From: Verrucomicrobia subdivision 3 bacterium UBA693
Lineage (GTDB): Bacteria > Verrucomicrobiota > Verrucomicrobiia > Limisphaerales > UBA8199
Direction: 5' to 3'
Assembly (NCBI GenBank): GCA_002298785.1
Contig: DBMR01000069.1
Coordinates: 62,001 to 126,000, forward strand
Length of the DNA: 64,000 nucleotides
Positions 7,250 through 16,045 of this stretch are shown in pieces. The stretch's first letter is position 1. Every line of letters begins with the position of its first letter. Below the pieces are notes generated by a model that saw only the letters and a program-made list of their open reading frames with translations, had not been told where the DNA came from and ran no database searches. The position numbers and the translations under genes were made by a program.

Positions 7250-9868
7250 ATGCAAAAATCAAAATTTGGTTCGCTTTGGTTCGTTTTAATCCTCCTGGGC
7301 GTCATCCTCGCCGTGCTTTTCGGGCGTTCCTTTGTGCCGGGGCAGACCATATTTTCCAATGATGGCCCAATCGGAACTTTGATCCAACAGTCGCGCAAAC
7401 TCCCCGAGATCTTCACCGGGGAATGGTCCGATCTGAACTCGATCGGAACGAGGGGTGGCGGCGCTCTGCCGAGTATCTCCTACGGAATTCTATATTTGTT
7501 GGGGCCGGTTGGTTTTTCAAAGTTTGACGTTCCGATAGCCTTGCTGGTGCTCGGTTTGGGGGCGTGGTCATTCTTCCGTCAGCTCAAGTTGGCACCGATT
7601 GCCTGCGTGCTCGGGGCGCTGGCGGCCATGCTGAATTCGGGATTTTTCTCCGCAGCCTGTTGGGGAGTTGCTACCCACGCCATTACCATGGGGATGGCGT
7701 ACTTTGCCTTGGCGGCATTGGCCGATCTGCAATCCCGCTGGCGCTGGGTGCGCGTGGTGGCGGGCGGATTTGCGGTCGGCATGGCGGTGATGGAAGGTGC
7801 AGATATCGGGGCCTTGATCAGCATGTATATCGCCCTGTATGCGATGTATCAGGCCTGGGTTACTCAGGAGACTCCCGTTAAACGCATTGCCACGGGGGTG
7901 GTTCGCGTCGGTTTGGTGGCGATTTTTGCCGGGCTCCTCGCCGCTCAAACGGTGTCGGTCATGCTGGAAACCCAAATTCAGGGCATCGCTGGCACCGGTC
8001 AGGACACCCGCTCCAAAGAGCAACGCTGGGATTGGGCTACCCAATGGAGTTTCCCGAAGAGCGAAACCTTGAGCATTGTGGTGCCGGGGCTGTTCGGCTA
8101 CCGCATGGACACCCTTGAGGGAGGCAATTACTGGGGCGCGGCCGGTCGCGACCCGGCCTGGGATCGCTATTTCGCCTCCGGCAAACAGGGGCCGCCCCCG
8201 AATGGTTTCATGCGGTTCTCCGGCGGGGGCGCCTACGCGGGCATTCTCGTCACCCTGGTGGCGGTTTGGGCGGCCGCGCAGGCTTTGCGGAAAAAGGACT
8301 CGGCCTTTTCGACGACGGATCGCCGCTTCATTTGGTTTTGGGCGGGCACAGCCTTTCTGGCCTTGCTGTTTGCCTGGGGTCGTTTCGCCCCGTTTTATCA
8401 AATTCTGTATGCGCTCCCGTATTTCTCGACGATCCGGAATCCGGCGAAGTTTCTCCACTTCTTCAGCTTTGCCCTGGTTATCCTCTTTGCCTACGGCATT
8501 CATCGGATGTGGGCCCTTTACATGGAGGTTCCGACGACGGTCTTCACCGGCATTTCGGACCGGGTGAAGAGTTGGTACTCGCGGGCCAATAAATTTGACA
8601 AGCGCTGGGTCACCGGTTGTGTATTGGTGTTGGTGGCCGGGATCCTTGGCTGGTTGATTTACGCTTCCTCTCAGAACACTTTGATCAAAGAGCTGCAAGA
8701 GGTGCAGTTTGATGAGAGCATGGCCAAATCGATTGCGGCCTTCAGCGCCCGACAGGTGGGGTGGTTTATTGTATATTTCGCCGCCAGCGCGGGCCTGGTG
8801 TTGTTGGTGATCAGTGGCGTGTTTGCCGGCGCGCGGGCCACTGTCGGCGCCTGGCTGCTCTTGCTGCTGCTGGTGCTGGACCTCGGTCGTGCCAATCTCC
8901 CCTGGATCATCTACTGGGATTACCAGGAAAAATACGCCACTAATCCGATCATCGATCAGATGCGTCAGAATCCGTATGAGCATCGGGTGGCGATTCTCCC
9001 GTTCCGCGCGCCCCAGCAGCTTCAGTTGCTCAACCAGCTCTACAGCATTGAGTGGGCCCAGCACCATTTCCAGTATTACAACGTCCAATCCCTCGATATT
9101 GTGCAGATGCCGCGCATGCCCGAGGATCTGGTGTCGTTCGAAGGCGCGCTGCACTTTGATGGCACCAGTAATACGCTGCATCATGTGACCCGCCGTTGGC
9201 AGCTCACCAACACCCGCTGCCTGCTGGGCGCGGCCGGCTTCATCGAGGTTCTGAACCAGGAAATTGACGGGGGCAGAAACCGATTCCGCGCTGCCGCCCG
9301 GTTTAATATCACTCCCAAACCGGGCGTGGTGAATCCCATGCGCCTCGAGGAATTGACCGCAGTGCCATCGCCGGAAGGTCAATACGCGCTGATAGAATTT
9401 ACCGGAGCGCTGCCACGGGCCGGGCTTTATTCGCATTGGCAGGTGATGACCAATGATCAGGCGGCGCTGCAATTGATTTCCGGTCGGGATTATGACCCCG
9501 CCACCAACGTGGTGGTCGCCTCGCCGGTTCCGTTCGAAGCTTCAGCGGGGAGCGGCACCAACAAAGGTACGGTGCAGTTTGTCAGTTATGCACCCAAGCA
9601 TATCGTGCTTAAGACCGAGGCCTCGGCGCCATCCGTTCTGCTGCTCAACGACCGGTATGATGCCAACTGGAAGGTGCTGGTGGACGGGAAGCCGGAGAAA
9701 CTCCTGCGCTGCAATTTCATCATGCGCGGCGCGGCGGTGCCCGCGGGGGCGCACCAGGTGGAATTTCGGTTTGAACCTGCCGTGCGCGGGCTGTATGTGA
9801 GCCTGGCCGCTCTCGGGGCCGCCGTGCTGGTCTGTGCCTTTCTTTTGGTCGCTCCTAAATCGAAGTGA
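7250..9868 (+). CDS. YfhO-like multispanning membrane protein
   Basis: The protein of about 872 residues has a basic N-terminus running straight into a transmembrane helix, many further hydrophobic segments in the first 550 residues, and an extracytoplasmic C-terminal domain ending in another helix. The C-terminal stretch with LLLNDRYDANWKVLVDGK and VPAGAHQVEFRFEP is characteristic of the YfhO family, large membrane proteins linked to glycosylation of surface polymers. I prefer the ATG at 7250 because the hydrophobic helix follows it immediately; a GTG at 7208 in the same frame would overlap the methyltransferase stop and add 14 residues. FSNDGPIGTL early in the protein resembles the first loop of such membrane glycosyltransferases. 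The function is inferred from the family only. Confidence 0.75.
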   Translation: MQKSKFGSLWFVLILLGVILAVLFGRSFVPGQTIFSNDGPIGTLIQQSRKLPEIFTGEWSDLNSIGTRGGGALPSISYGILYLLGPVGFSKFDVPIALLVLGLGAWSFFRQLKLAPIACVLGALAAMLNSGFFSAACWGVATHAITMGMAYFALAALADLQSRWRWVRVVAGGFAVGMAVMEGADIGALISMYIALYAMYQAWVTQETPVKRIATGVVRVGLVAIFAGLLAAQTVSVMLETQIQGIAGTGQDTRSKEQRWDWATQWSFPKSETLSIVVPGLFGYRMDTLEGGNYWGAAGRDPAWDRYFASGKQGPPPNGFMRFSGGGAYAGILVTLVAVWAAAQALRKKDSAFSTTDRRFIWFWAGTAFLALLFAWGRFAPFYQILYALPYFSTIRNPAKFLHFFSFALVILFAYGIHRMWALYMEVPTTVFTGISDRVKSWYSRANKFDKRWVTGCVLVLVAGILGWLIYASSQNTLIKELQEVQFDESMAKSIAAFSARQVGWFIVYFAASAGLVLLVISGVFAGARATVGAWLLLLLLVLDLGRANLPWIIYWDYQEKYATNPIIDQMRQNPYEHRVAILPFRAPQQLQLLNQLYSIEWAQHHFQYYNVQSLDIVQMPRMPEDLVSFEGALHFDGTSNTLHHVTRRWQLTNTRCLLGAAGFIEVLNQEIDGGRNRFRAAARFNITPKPGVVNPMRLEELTAVPSPEGQYALIEFTGALPRAGLYSHWQVMTNDQAALQLISGRDYDPATNVVVASPVPFEASAGSGTNKGTVQFVSYAPKHIVLKTEASAPSVLLLNDRYDANWKVLVDGKPEKLLRCNFIMRGAAVPAGAHQVEFRFEPAVRGLYVSLAALGAAVLVCAFLLVAPKSK

Positions 9869-10170
9869 CCCGAGTGGCGCTCGGTAGGAGTGCCGACCAC
9901 TCGAAAGCTGTTTGGCGTGACCCTGTCACGCTGCTCGCAGTGCATTTCCTTCGGGTGGGGCAAGCAGGGCTAATAGGCTAGCATTGGTTTGCCATGAATC
10001 TGGCTAGAGCCGCTACACACTCGTAGACATCCCAACAATCCGGTGTTAGTGTCCTGCAACGACACCGATATGAAACTGCAGCGCAACCCTCCTGCTTTGG
10101 CTCATAGTCCTCACCAAATACGCTCTTTGATTAGGCAAAATGCTCTGAAGCTCTTGAGAAAGGCAGGCGA
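9869..10170. other. Intergenic region with one hairpin, no gene seen
   Basis: This 302-base gap follows the YfhO-like gene. It contains a hairpin at 9871-9903 (CGAGTGG with CCACTCG outside, TCGG with CCGA inside) that could end transcription although no T-run follows. An AGGCAGG-like ribosome-binding sequence just ahead of 10171 belongs to the next gene. I see no convincing coding sequence or RNA gene. Confidence 0.5.
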
Positions 10171-10992
10171 ATGAACTTAGCGGTCAATGCATTACGCTGC
10201 CCATCGCATCGCCGAGCGCAGATTCCTGCTGGGTTCACTTTGATCGAATTGTTGGTGGTAATTGCCATTATCGCGATTCTGGCGGCGATGCTTTTGCCGG
10301 CTTTGAGCAAGGCCAAGGAGCGAGCTGTTAGGATTCAGTGCGCCAGTAATCTCAAGCAGTGGGGGGTGGCGGTCACCATGTACGCCGGGGAAAATCGGGA
10401 ATTCTACCCGAGTAACCCATCTGCAGATGGTGCGAGTGGATTTGCCTGGATGGCAATGGGGCTGAACACCAATTTCTATCCGCAATACCTGTATCCTAAC
10501 CGACCGGGAGCAAATACTACCCAGCGGAGCAAACAGGATGTGTTGTATTGTCCCACAGATGAGTGGCATCGTGCGGTGGAATCTGAAGCGGATAGGATAA
10601 ACCTTATTGGCTATCAGTATCTGCCCGGCCGCGACAGCAATGGTTGGCCTAATTACAACTCCAATGGCCTGGGAGAGTGGGTCTACCGGAAGAAGCCGGG
10701 GGGTGCGTATCGTAAGGCGCCAATCATGATCGACAAGATCCAGGCCACCGGCACCTTGCCGAACGTTGCCTGGTTCGGCAGCACCGGGGTCACGGCCAGG
10801 AATTTTCCTTTCGCCAACCACCGGAGCAATGCTGGCATCCCCATCGGTGGCAACTTTCTCTATGAGGATGGCAGTGTTAGCTGGCGGCGTTTTGATTTGA
10901 GCCGGTATAAAAGCACTATCGATGTCGGGTCAATGGCGAGCGGTTGGGTGGTCTTCTATCGTCCCGCCGATTTGGAAACCGGTCCCTGGTAA
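10171..10992 (+). CDS. Pseudopilin-like protein with N-terminal methylation motif
   Basis: The 273-residue product has a short leader, then GFTLIELLVVIAIIAILAAM at about residues 21-40, the classic prepilin peptidase cleavage and methylation motif with its hydrophobic helix. NLKQWGVAVTMYAGEN follows in the amphipathic stalk. The C-terminal segment with NHRSN and FLYEDGSVSWRRFD resembles the H-X9-DG motif of the large DUF1559-like pseudopilin family expanded in Planctomycetes and Verrucomicrobia. These proteins are inserted in the inner membrane and processed by a prepilin peptidase; individual members have no defined role. A purine-rich ribosome-binding site precedes the ATG. No type II secretion genes are nearby, so this is one of the scattered orphan copies. 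Confidence 0.85.
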   Translation: MNLAVNALRCPSHRRAQIPAGFTLIELLVVIAIIAILAAMLLPALSKAKERAVRIQCASNLKQWGVAVTMYAGENREFYPSNPSADGASGFAWMAMGLNTNFYPQYLYPNRPGANTTQRSKQDVLYCPTDEWHRAVESEADRINLIGYQYLPGRDSNGWPNYNSNGLGEWVYRKKPGGAYRKAPIMIDKIQATGTLPNVAWFGSTGVTARNFPFANHRSNAGIPIGGNFLYEDGSVSWRRFDLSRYKSTIDVGSMASGWVVFYRPADLETGPW

Positions 10993-11105
10993 ACCGGAGG
11001 AAAGACGGGTGTAGGTGACAGCCACAGTCCACTCCCGGGATGGGCACGGGGCCTCTTTTAAGGCTGTCTTGCAATTCCAATTAGTAGAGGTTACCTATAT
11101 CGGCT

Positions 11106-13016
11106 GTGAAAATTCTCCTCCAGGCCCTGTTGCTATCGATTTGCTTTGAGGCCTCGGTTTTCTCAAAGATGACCGCGGAGCAATTGGCGAAGCTTCCCGT
11201 CCCGCCCGCGCGAAAAGTCGATTTCGCACAGGACATCAAGCCGGTGCTGGAGGCGCGTTGCGTTAATTGTCATGGGCGTGGACGGGCCAAAGGTGATTTC
11301 CAGATCGACAATCGTGAAACCTTTTTGAAGGGAGGAAACTCGGGCCCCGCAATCGTGTCGGGAAATAGCGCGGAGAGCCTGTTGATCGAGTTGGTGGCCG
11401 GGGTTGATCCAGAAAACGTGATGCCGCGCAAGGGTTCGCGGTTGACGCCGGACCAGATAGGCCTGCTGCGTGCGTGGATAGACCAAGGGGCGGTCTGGGA
11501 GCCTGGTATTAATTTCGCGCGCCGGTCCCCTCTGAATTTCAAGGCTCAACCTGGAAAATTGTCGCCCGCTGGAGCAGGTGGGGGTAATCCCGTCGATCAA
11601 ATCCTCAAACCGTATTTTGCAGCCAACAAGGTGGAGGCTAAGGATTTAGTTTCCGATCGCACCTATGCTCGCCGGGTCTTCTTGGATCTGGTGGGATTAC
11701 TGCCGACTCCGGCGGAATTGAAAGCCTTTGTAGACGACCCTGCACCTGACAGGCGCTCCCGGTTGGCTCAGCGATTGTTGGCGGATAATCGGCGGTATGC
11801 GGAGCACTGGCTAACCTTCTGGAACGACTTACTGCGCAACGATTACCGCGGCACGGGTTATATCGATGGCGGGCGAAAGCAGATCACCCCCTGGCTGTTT
11901 TCAGCTCTTTTGACAAACATGCCTTACGACCGTTTTGTGGCACAACTGGTGAATCCCACCGAAGAGAGTGCGGGCTTTGCCAAAGGCATCGTCTGGCGTG
12001 GGGTGGTCAACGCCAGCCAAACTCCGGAAATGCAGGCGGCGCAGAACATCTCTCAGGTTTTCATGGGAGTAAATCTGAAGTGCGCCTCTTGCCACGACAG
12101 TTTCATCAACGATTGGCAGTTATCGGAGGCCTACAGTCTGGCGGCGGTTTATCACGATGGACCGCTGGAAATGTATCAGTGCGACAAACCGACTGGGAAG
12201 ATGGCTTCGGCCGCCTTTATCTATCCGGAACTCGGGGGGATCGATGGCCAGGCAAACAAAGCGGATCGGTTGAAGCAATTGGCAACCATTATTACCGGCC
12301 CGGGAGATGGCAGGTTGCCGCGCACGATTGTGAATCGGTTATGGGCCCGATTTTTCGGGCGTGGCCTGGTGGAGCCGATTGATGACATGGAGCAGCCAGG
12401 GTGGAACCAGGACTTATTGGATTGGCTGTCGGAGGACCTGGTTGCGCACCGTTACGATCTTAAGGTTACCATGGAGCGGATCGTTACCTCGGCGGCCTAC
12501 CAGATGCCGGCCGTAAACTTGGCGGAAGTCGGAGCGAAGGACTTCGTTTTCCGTGGTCCGTTAGTTCGGCGGCTATCCGCGGAGCAGTTGCGCGACGCGG
12601 TGGGACAGTTGACGGGCGCGTGGTTCGAGAAGGCGGATTTCCAGGCTGGCACCAACATGCCGATCCGGGCGAGTTTCGTGGCGGCCGATCCGCTGATGAC
12701 GGCTTTGGGCCGTCCGAACCGTGAACAAGTGGTGACTTCTCGTGCCAGCAGCGCCACGACCTTGCAGGCGCTGGAATTGACGAATGGGGAGACGCTTGCC
12801 CATGTTTTTCAGCGTGGTGCGGAGCAACTCGCGGCCACTACCAACGATTCCGAGGAAGTCATCTCGAGAGTCTTCCATGCGGCATTTGGGCGCGCCCCCA
12901 GTGCGGATGAACGGGTTGCTGCCCGAGAACTCATGGGTTCCACCGTGCGGAAGGAAAATGTGGAGGATTTGTTTTGGGCGGTGACGATGCTACCCGAGTT
13001 CCAATTGATTTACTAA
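11106..13016 (+). CDS. PSCyt1-DUF1549-DUF1553 cytochrome-like protein
   Basis: The 636-residue exported protein starts at a GTG with a signal peptide (residues 1-20). The N-terminal planctomycete-type cytochrome c domain has a heme-binding motif C52-V-N-C55-H56 and MPRKG as a possible axial methionine region. DUF1549 follows (RRVFLDLVGLLPTP, EHWLTFWNDLLRNDY) and contains a second CxxCH at residues 326-330. DUF1553 follows (IVNRLWARFFGRGLVEPIDDM, RRLSAEQLRDAV). At 636 residues it is shorter than many family members, which carry an extra central domain. It ends one base before the DUF1501 gene starts, and the two families nearly always occur together. The pair is thought to act outside the cytoplasm, possibly in polysaccharide degradation, but no reaction is established. 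Confidence 0.85.
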   Translation: MKILLQALLLSICFEASVFSKMTAEQLAKLPVPPARKVDFAQDIKPVLEARCVNCHGRGRAKGDFQIDNRETFLKGGNSGPAIVSGNSAESLLIELVAGVDPENVMPRKGSRLTPDQIGLLRAWIDQGAVWEPGINFARRSPLNFKAQPGKLSPAGAGGGNPVDQILKPYFAANKVEAKDLVSDRTYARRVFLDLVGLLPTPAELKAFVDDPAPDRRSRLAQRLLADNRRYAEHWLTFWNDLLRNDYRGTGYIDGGRKQITPWLFSALLTNMPYDRFVAQLVNPTEESAGFAKGIVWRGVVNASQTPEMQAAQNISQVFMGVNLKCASCHDSFINDWQLSEAYSLAAVYHDGPLEMYQCDKPTGKMASAAFIYPELGGIDGQANKADRLKQLATIITGPGDGRLPRTIVNRLWARFFGRGLVEPIDDMEQPGWNQDLLDWLSEDLVAHRYDLKVTMERIVTSAAYQMPAVNLAEVGAKDFVFRGPLVRRLSAEQLRDAVGQLTGAWFEKADFQAGTNMPIRASFVAADPLMTALGRPNREQVVTSRASSATTLQALELTNGETLAHVFQRGAEQLAATTNDSEEVISRVFHAAFGRAPSADERVAARELMGSTVRKENVEDLFWAVTMLPEFQLIY

Positions 13017-13017
13017 C

Positions 13018-14517
13018 ATGACCCACCCTTACAGTCGTAGAGACTTCTTAAAAACTGCCAGTGTGGCAACGCTCGGTGCACTAGCCGCCGGTTATCCGAG
13101 GCGATCATCGGCTGTGGAGCAAAATGAAATCCAACCGCCAAAAGCCACTGCGGACACGGTGATCGTCCTTTGGATGGGCGGGGGGATGGCTCATACGGAA
13201 ACTTTTGATCCAAAACGTTATACTCCGTTTGAAAAGGGAATGCCGTCGAGCGCCTTCCTCAGTACGTTTCCCAGCATTACCACCGCGGTAGACGGTATTA
13301 AATTCTCTCAAGGTCTCGAAAAGACCGCCGCAGTGATGGATCGCGGGACTTTGATCAGATCCTATACCGCCGGGGACTTGGGATTTATCCTGCATTCGCG
13401 GCACCAGTACCACTGGCATACCGGATACGCGCCGCCGCAAACGGTCGCTGCGCCTCACATTGGCGCGGTCATCGCCCGCACGCTCGGACCATTGAACCCG
13501 GTGGTTCCTGCCTTCATAAATATCGGTCAGCGATTTGATGTGGGGGAGGGCGAGGAACTCAAGGCCTTTACCACCGCCGGTTTCCTGGGGAGTGAACACG
13601 GTCCGTTTAATATACCTTTTCCTGACGAAGCCGCCGATAGTGTCAGGCCTCCGAAAGGAATGACGCCGGCTCGCTTTGAAAATCGCGAGAAATTCTACAG
13701 AAGGCTGCTGGCAGGAAGTCCCATAGCACATTACGGGAGTAACTATCAGCAAGAGTCGTTACTCCGCTCGTTGGACAATGCGTATCGCTTGTTGGATTCT
13801 CCGGCCGCAAAGGCATTCGACCTCTCGCAGGAACCGCTGGAAAACGTGCGGAAGTATGTACCGGATTATGAGCCCGGGCGCCGTTTCAACGCCACTCAAG
13901 ATCGGTTTGGGGCGAAATATGAGGAGCAAATGGTCGGTCGTTTTGGTTTGGGTTGCCTTTTGGCGCGGCGGTTGACCGAAGTTGGTGCGCGGTACATCGA
14001 GGTCACCACAGAATACATCCCGTTTCTGAACTGGGACACCCACGAGAACGGACATGCGCGGGCGGCCGCCATGAAAAAGCAGATTGACGCTCCATTATCA
14101 CAATTGGTGCTCGATCTCGAGGAACGAGGATTGCTCAATCGAACCTTGATCATTCTCGCCAGTGAATTCAGCCGTGACGCCCTGATTGAAGGTAAACCGG
14201 ATAAGGTGGTGAAAGACCAGGTCGAAGTGCCTGATAAGATCGAAGACGCGAAGTTCTACGGGATGCACCGCCATTTCACTGACGCGGGATGTGTGCTGTT
14301 GTTTGGCGGTGGGATCAAGCGCGGGCACTTGCACGGAATTACCGCCGAAGAGCGCCCCTGCAAGACATTGGAGAATCGAGTCACCATCGAAGATTTGCAT
14401 GCTTCGATTTATCGCGCAGTTGGTATGTCCCCAAGGCTGGCTTACGAAACCGAAAAACGTCCTTTCTATGTCACCCGTGACGGCGAGGGAAAGCCCATTG
14501 ACGACTTGTTCGCCTGA
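13018..14517 (+). CDS. DUF1501 (sulfatase-like) Tat-exported protein
   Basis: The 499-residue protein begins with a Tat signal (SRRDFLKTASVATLGALAAG, about residues 6-25). The rest matches DUF1501, a family with an alkaline phosphatase/sulfatase-like fold. Recognisable parts are VLWMGGGMAHTETFDPK near residue 50, HSRHQYHWHTGY near residue 128, NWDTHENGHAR near 340 and LIILASEFSRD near 374. The start ATG lies one base after the stop of the DUF1549/DUF1553 gene, so translation is probably coupled. Family members are exported and predicted hydrolases, but a substrate has not been established. The Tat signal suggests that it folds, perhaps with a metal, before export. Confidence 0.88.
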   Translation: MTHPYSRRDFLKTASVATLGALAAGYPRRSSAVEQNEIQPPKATADTVIVLWMGGGMAHTETFDPKRYTPFEKGMPSSAFLSTFPSITTAVDGIKFSQGLEKTAAVMDRGTLIRSYTAGDLGFILHSRHQYHWHTGYAPPQTVAAPHIGAVIARTLGPLNPVVPAFINIGQRFDVGEGEELKAFTTAGFLGSEHGPFNIPFPDEAADSVRPPKGMTPARFENREKFYRRLLAGSPIAHYGSNYQQESLLRSLDNAYRLLDSPAAKAFDLSQEPLENVRKYVPDYEPGRRFNATQDRFGAKYEEQMVGRFGLGCLLARRLTEVGARYIEVTTEYIPFLNWDTHENGHARAAAMKKQIDAPLSQLVLDLEERGLLNRTLIILASEFSRDALIEGKPDKVVKDQVEVPDKIEDAKFYGMHRHFTDAGCVLLFGGGIKRGHLHGITAEERPCKTLENRVTIEDLHASIYRAVGMSPRLAYETEKRPFYVTRDGEGKPIDDLFA

Positions 14518-14634
14518 AAACAACGGCTTCGGCAGGGGGTGGCTAGGAGCGATCCGAAAGTGAGCTTTTGCGTGGAAATATCGCTTTACAACTTTCGCGT
14601 GGTGCGTAAAACTGGCTCTTAGACATAACGATTT

Positions 14635-15078
14635 ATGCGCAATAAATTTCTCCTCCTCGCCTTAACGGCGGTTTCGGCAGCGATGGTCTCCGGGTGCGCC
14701 AATACCCAGCAAAAGCTCGGACGCGGCCTCAACAACATGTTTGAGGTGGTGCGATGGGGCGAAGCGCGCCGCTCAATCGAGCAGGCCGCGCTTTTTGAAT
14801 CCCCGGATCGTTCTTACACCACCGGCTTTGTGACGGGCATCTCGCGCACCCTGGCCCGCACCGGGATCGGCGTCTATGAAGTCGTGACCTGCCCGTTCCC
14901 GTCGTATGATCCGGTCTTGACCGACTACTATTCCGCGGAGCCGGTTTATCCGGACAACTACACGCCGAACCTGCTCGAAGACTCGACGTTCGCCACGGAT
15001 ACCAATCTCGGATTCAGCGGTGGCGATGTGCATCCGCTGGTGCCGGGCAGCCGGTTCCGTATTTTCGACACGCACTAA
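14635..15078 (+). CDS. TIGR04073-family exosortase-associated lipoprotein
   Basis: The 147-residue protein has a lipoprotein signal peptide with lipobox VSGC at about residues 18-21, followed by NTQQKLGRGLNNMFEVVRWGE. The segment TGISRTLARTGIGVYEVVTCPFPSYDP matches the TIGR04073 family, which is found only in genomes that have an exosortase/PEP-CTERM protein-sorting system. The C-terminus is rich in Tyr, Pro and Asp and shows no catalytic motif. The protein is likely anchored in the outer or inner membrane. No exosortase gene or obvious PEP-CTERM substrate is present in this window. A strong intrinsic terminator follows 20 bases after the stop. Confidence 0.8.
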   Translation: MRNKFLLLALTAVSAAMVSGCANTQQKLGRGLNNMFEVVRWGEARRSIEQAALFESPDRSYTTGFVTGISRTLARTGIGVYEVVTCPFPSYDPVLTDYYSAEPVYPDNYTPNLLEDSTFATDTNLGFSGGDVHPLVPGSRFRIFDTH

Positions 15079-15098
15079 GTTTTCTCAGGCCTTATCCC

Positions 15099-15128
15099 GG
15101 CGCCAACTCCCAGTGGTTGGCGCCTTTT
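15099..15128 (+). terminator. Intrinsic terminator just upstream of ispE
   Basis: A perfect nine-base-pair stem, GGCGCCAAC (15099-15107) with GTTGGCGCC (15116-15124), has an eight-base loop and is followed by TTTT at 15125-15128. It ends transcription of the TIGR04073 lipoprotein gene. It lies only 11 bases before the ispE start codon. Confidence 0.85.
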
Positions 15129-15139
15129 CATTTCCTAAC

Positions 15140-16012
15140 ATGGCCCTGGAGCTTTCATCCCGATGCAAGGTTAACCTGGTGCTGAATATCCTCGGCAAAC
15201 GTGCCGACGGATTTCACGAGCTTGAGACGCTGATGCAGCCGGTGAACCTGTGCGACACGCTGCGGTTCGAAAAGGCGGAGGAGGGGGTGGGCCTGACTTG
15301 CAGTGAGCCTTCGCTGCCGACCGATGCGCGCAACCTGGTGGTGCGCGCGGCCAACGCTTTTTTTGCCGCTGCGCCGGTCAAAGCCGGGGTGCGGATTCAC
15401 CTGGAAAAACGCATTCCGATGGCCGCCGGGTTGGGTGGCGGCAGTGGCAACGCGGCGTCGGCGCTGCTGGGGTTGAACGAGCTTTTTGGCCAGCCGCTGA
15501 GTCGGGCTCGGCTGCACGAGCTGGCTTGTACCTTGGGGTCGGATATCCCTTTCTTTCTGCAGGAGCAACCGGCGCTGGCGACGGGGCGGGGGGAAATCAT
15601 CCAACCCATCGAGGCTTTCGCGGCGTTGCAGCAGACGGCCCTGGTCCTGATCCATCCCGGGTTTGGAATTTCGACGCCGTGGGCCTATCAGCAACTCGCT
15701 CATTTTCCGGAGGCGTTGCATGGCCGAGCGGGCCGGGCCAAAGCGCTGGCGGATAGCTTGCGTGCCGGCGAGTTGCGCGCCGCCGGGAACCTGCTTTTCA
15801 ACAGCCTCGAAGCCCCGGCGCTGCACAAGTATCCCATCCTGGCTTTGTTCCAGGAGTTCTTAAAGGAACGCGGGGCGATCGGTGCGCTGATGTCCGGCAG
15901 TGGTTCCACGACATTCGCGCTGGCGGAGAATCTTCAAGAAGCGCATCGGTTGGCCGGGGAATTCCGCGAAAAATTCGGGGACACGAATTGGATAAAAGTC
16001 GTGCCGCTGTGA
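15140..16012 (+). CDS. ispE: 4-diphosphocytidyl-2-C-methyl-D-erythritol kinase
   Basis: IspE phosphorylates CDP-methylerythritol with ATP in the non-mevalonate pathway to isopentenyl diphosphate. The 290-residue protein has the GHMP-kinase layout: the catalytic Lys10 in SRCKVNLVLNI, the glycine-rich ATP loop PMAAGLGGGSGNAAS at residues 93-107, the catalytic Asp135 in GSDIPFFL and the C-terminal MSGSGSTTFAL loop. I chose the ATG at 15140 because the conserved domain begins directly after it; an upstream in-frame ATG at 15020 would lie inside the lipoprotein gene. No clear Shine-Dalgarno is present, because the sequence just before the start is a terminator hairpin. The gene supplies precursors for the hopanoids made by enzymes such as the nearby hpnH and hpnJ. 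Confidence 0.93.
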   Translation: MALELSSRCKVNLVLNILGKRADGFHELETLMQPVNLCDTLRFEKAEEGVGLTCSEPSLPTDARNLVVRAANAFFAAAPVKAGVRIHLEKRIPMAAGLGGGSGNAASALLGLNELFGQPLSRARLHELACTLGSDIPFFLQEQPALATGRGEIIQPIEAFAALQQTALVLIHPGFGISTPWAYQQLAHFPEALHGRAGRAKALADSLRAGELRAAGNLLFNSLEAPALHKYPILALFQEFLKERGAIGALMSGSGSTTFALAENLQEAHRLAGEFREKFGDTNWIKVVPL

Positions 16013-16045
16013 GGGGGCGGGGGGAAAGAGGGGGCGACGGCTGAG

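Noticed and set aside
7568..9472. A 634-codon open frame on the minus strand inside the YfhO-like gene
   Set aside because: It is Arg, Gly and His-rich, has no recognisable domain, and lies fully antisense to a gene with clear membrane-protein features.
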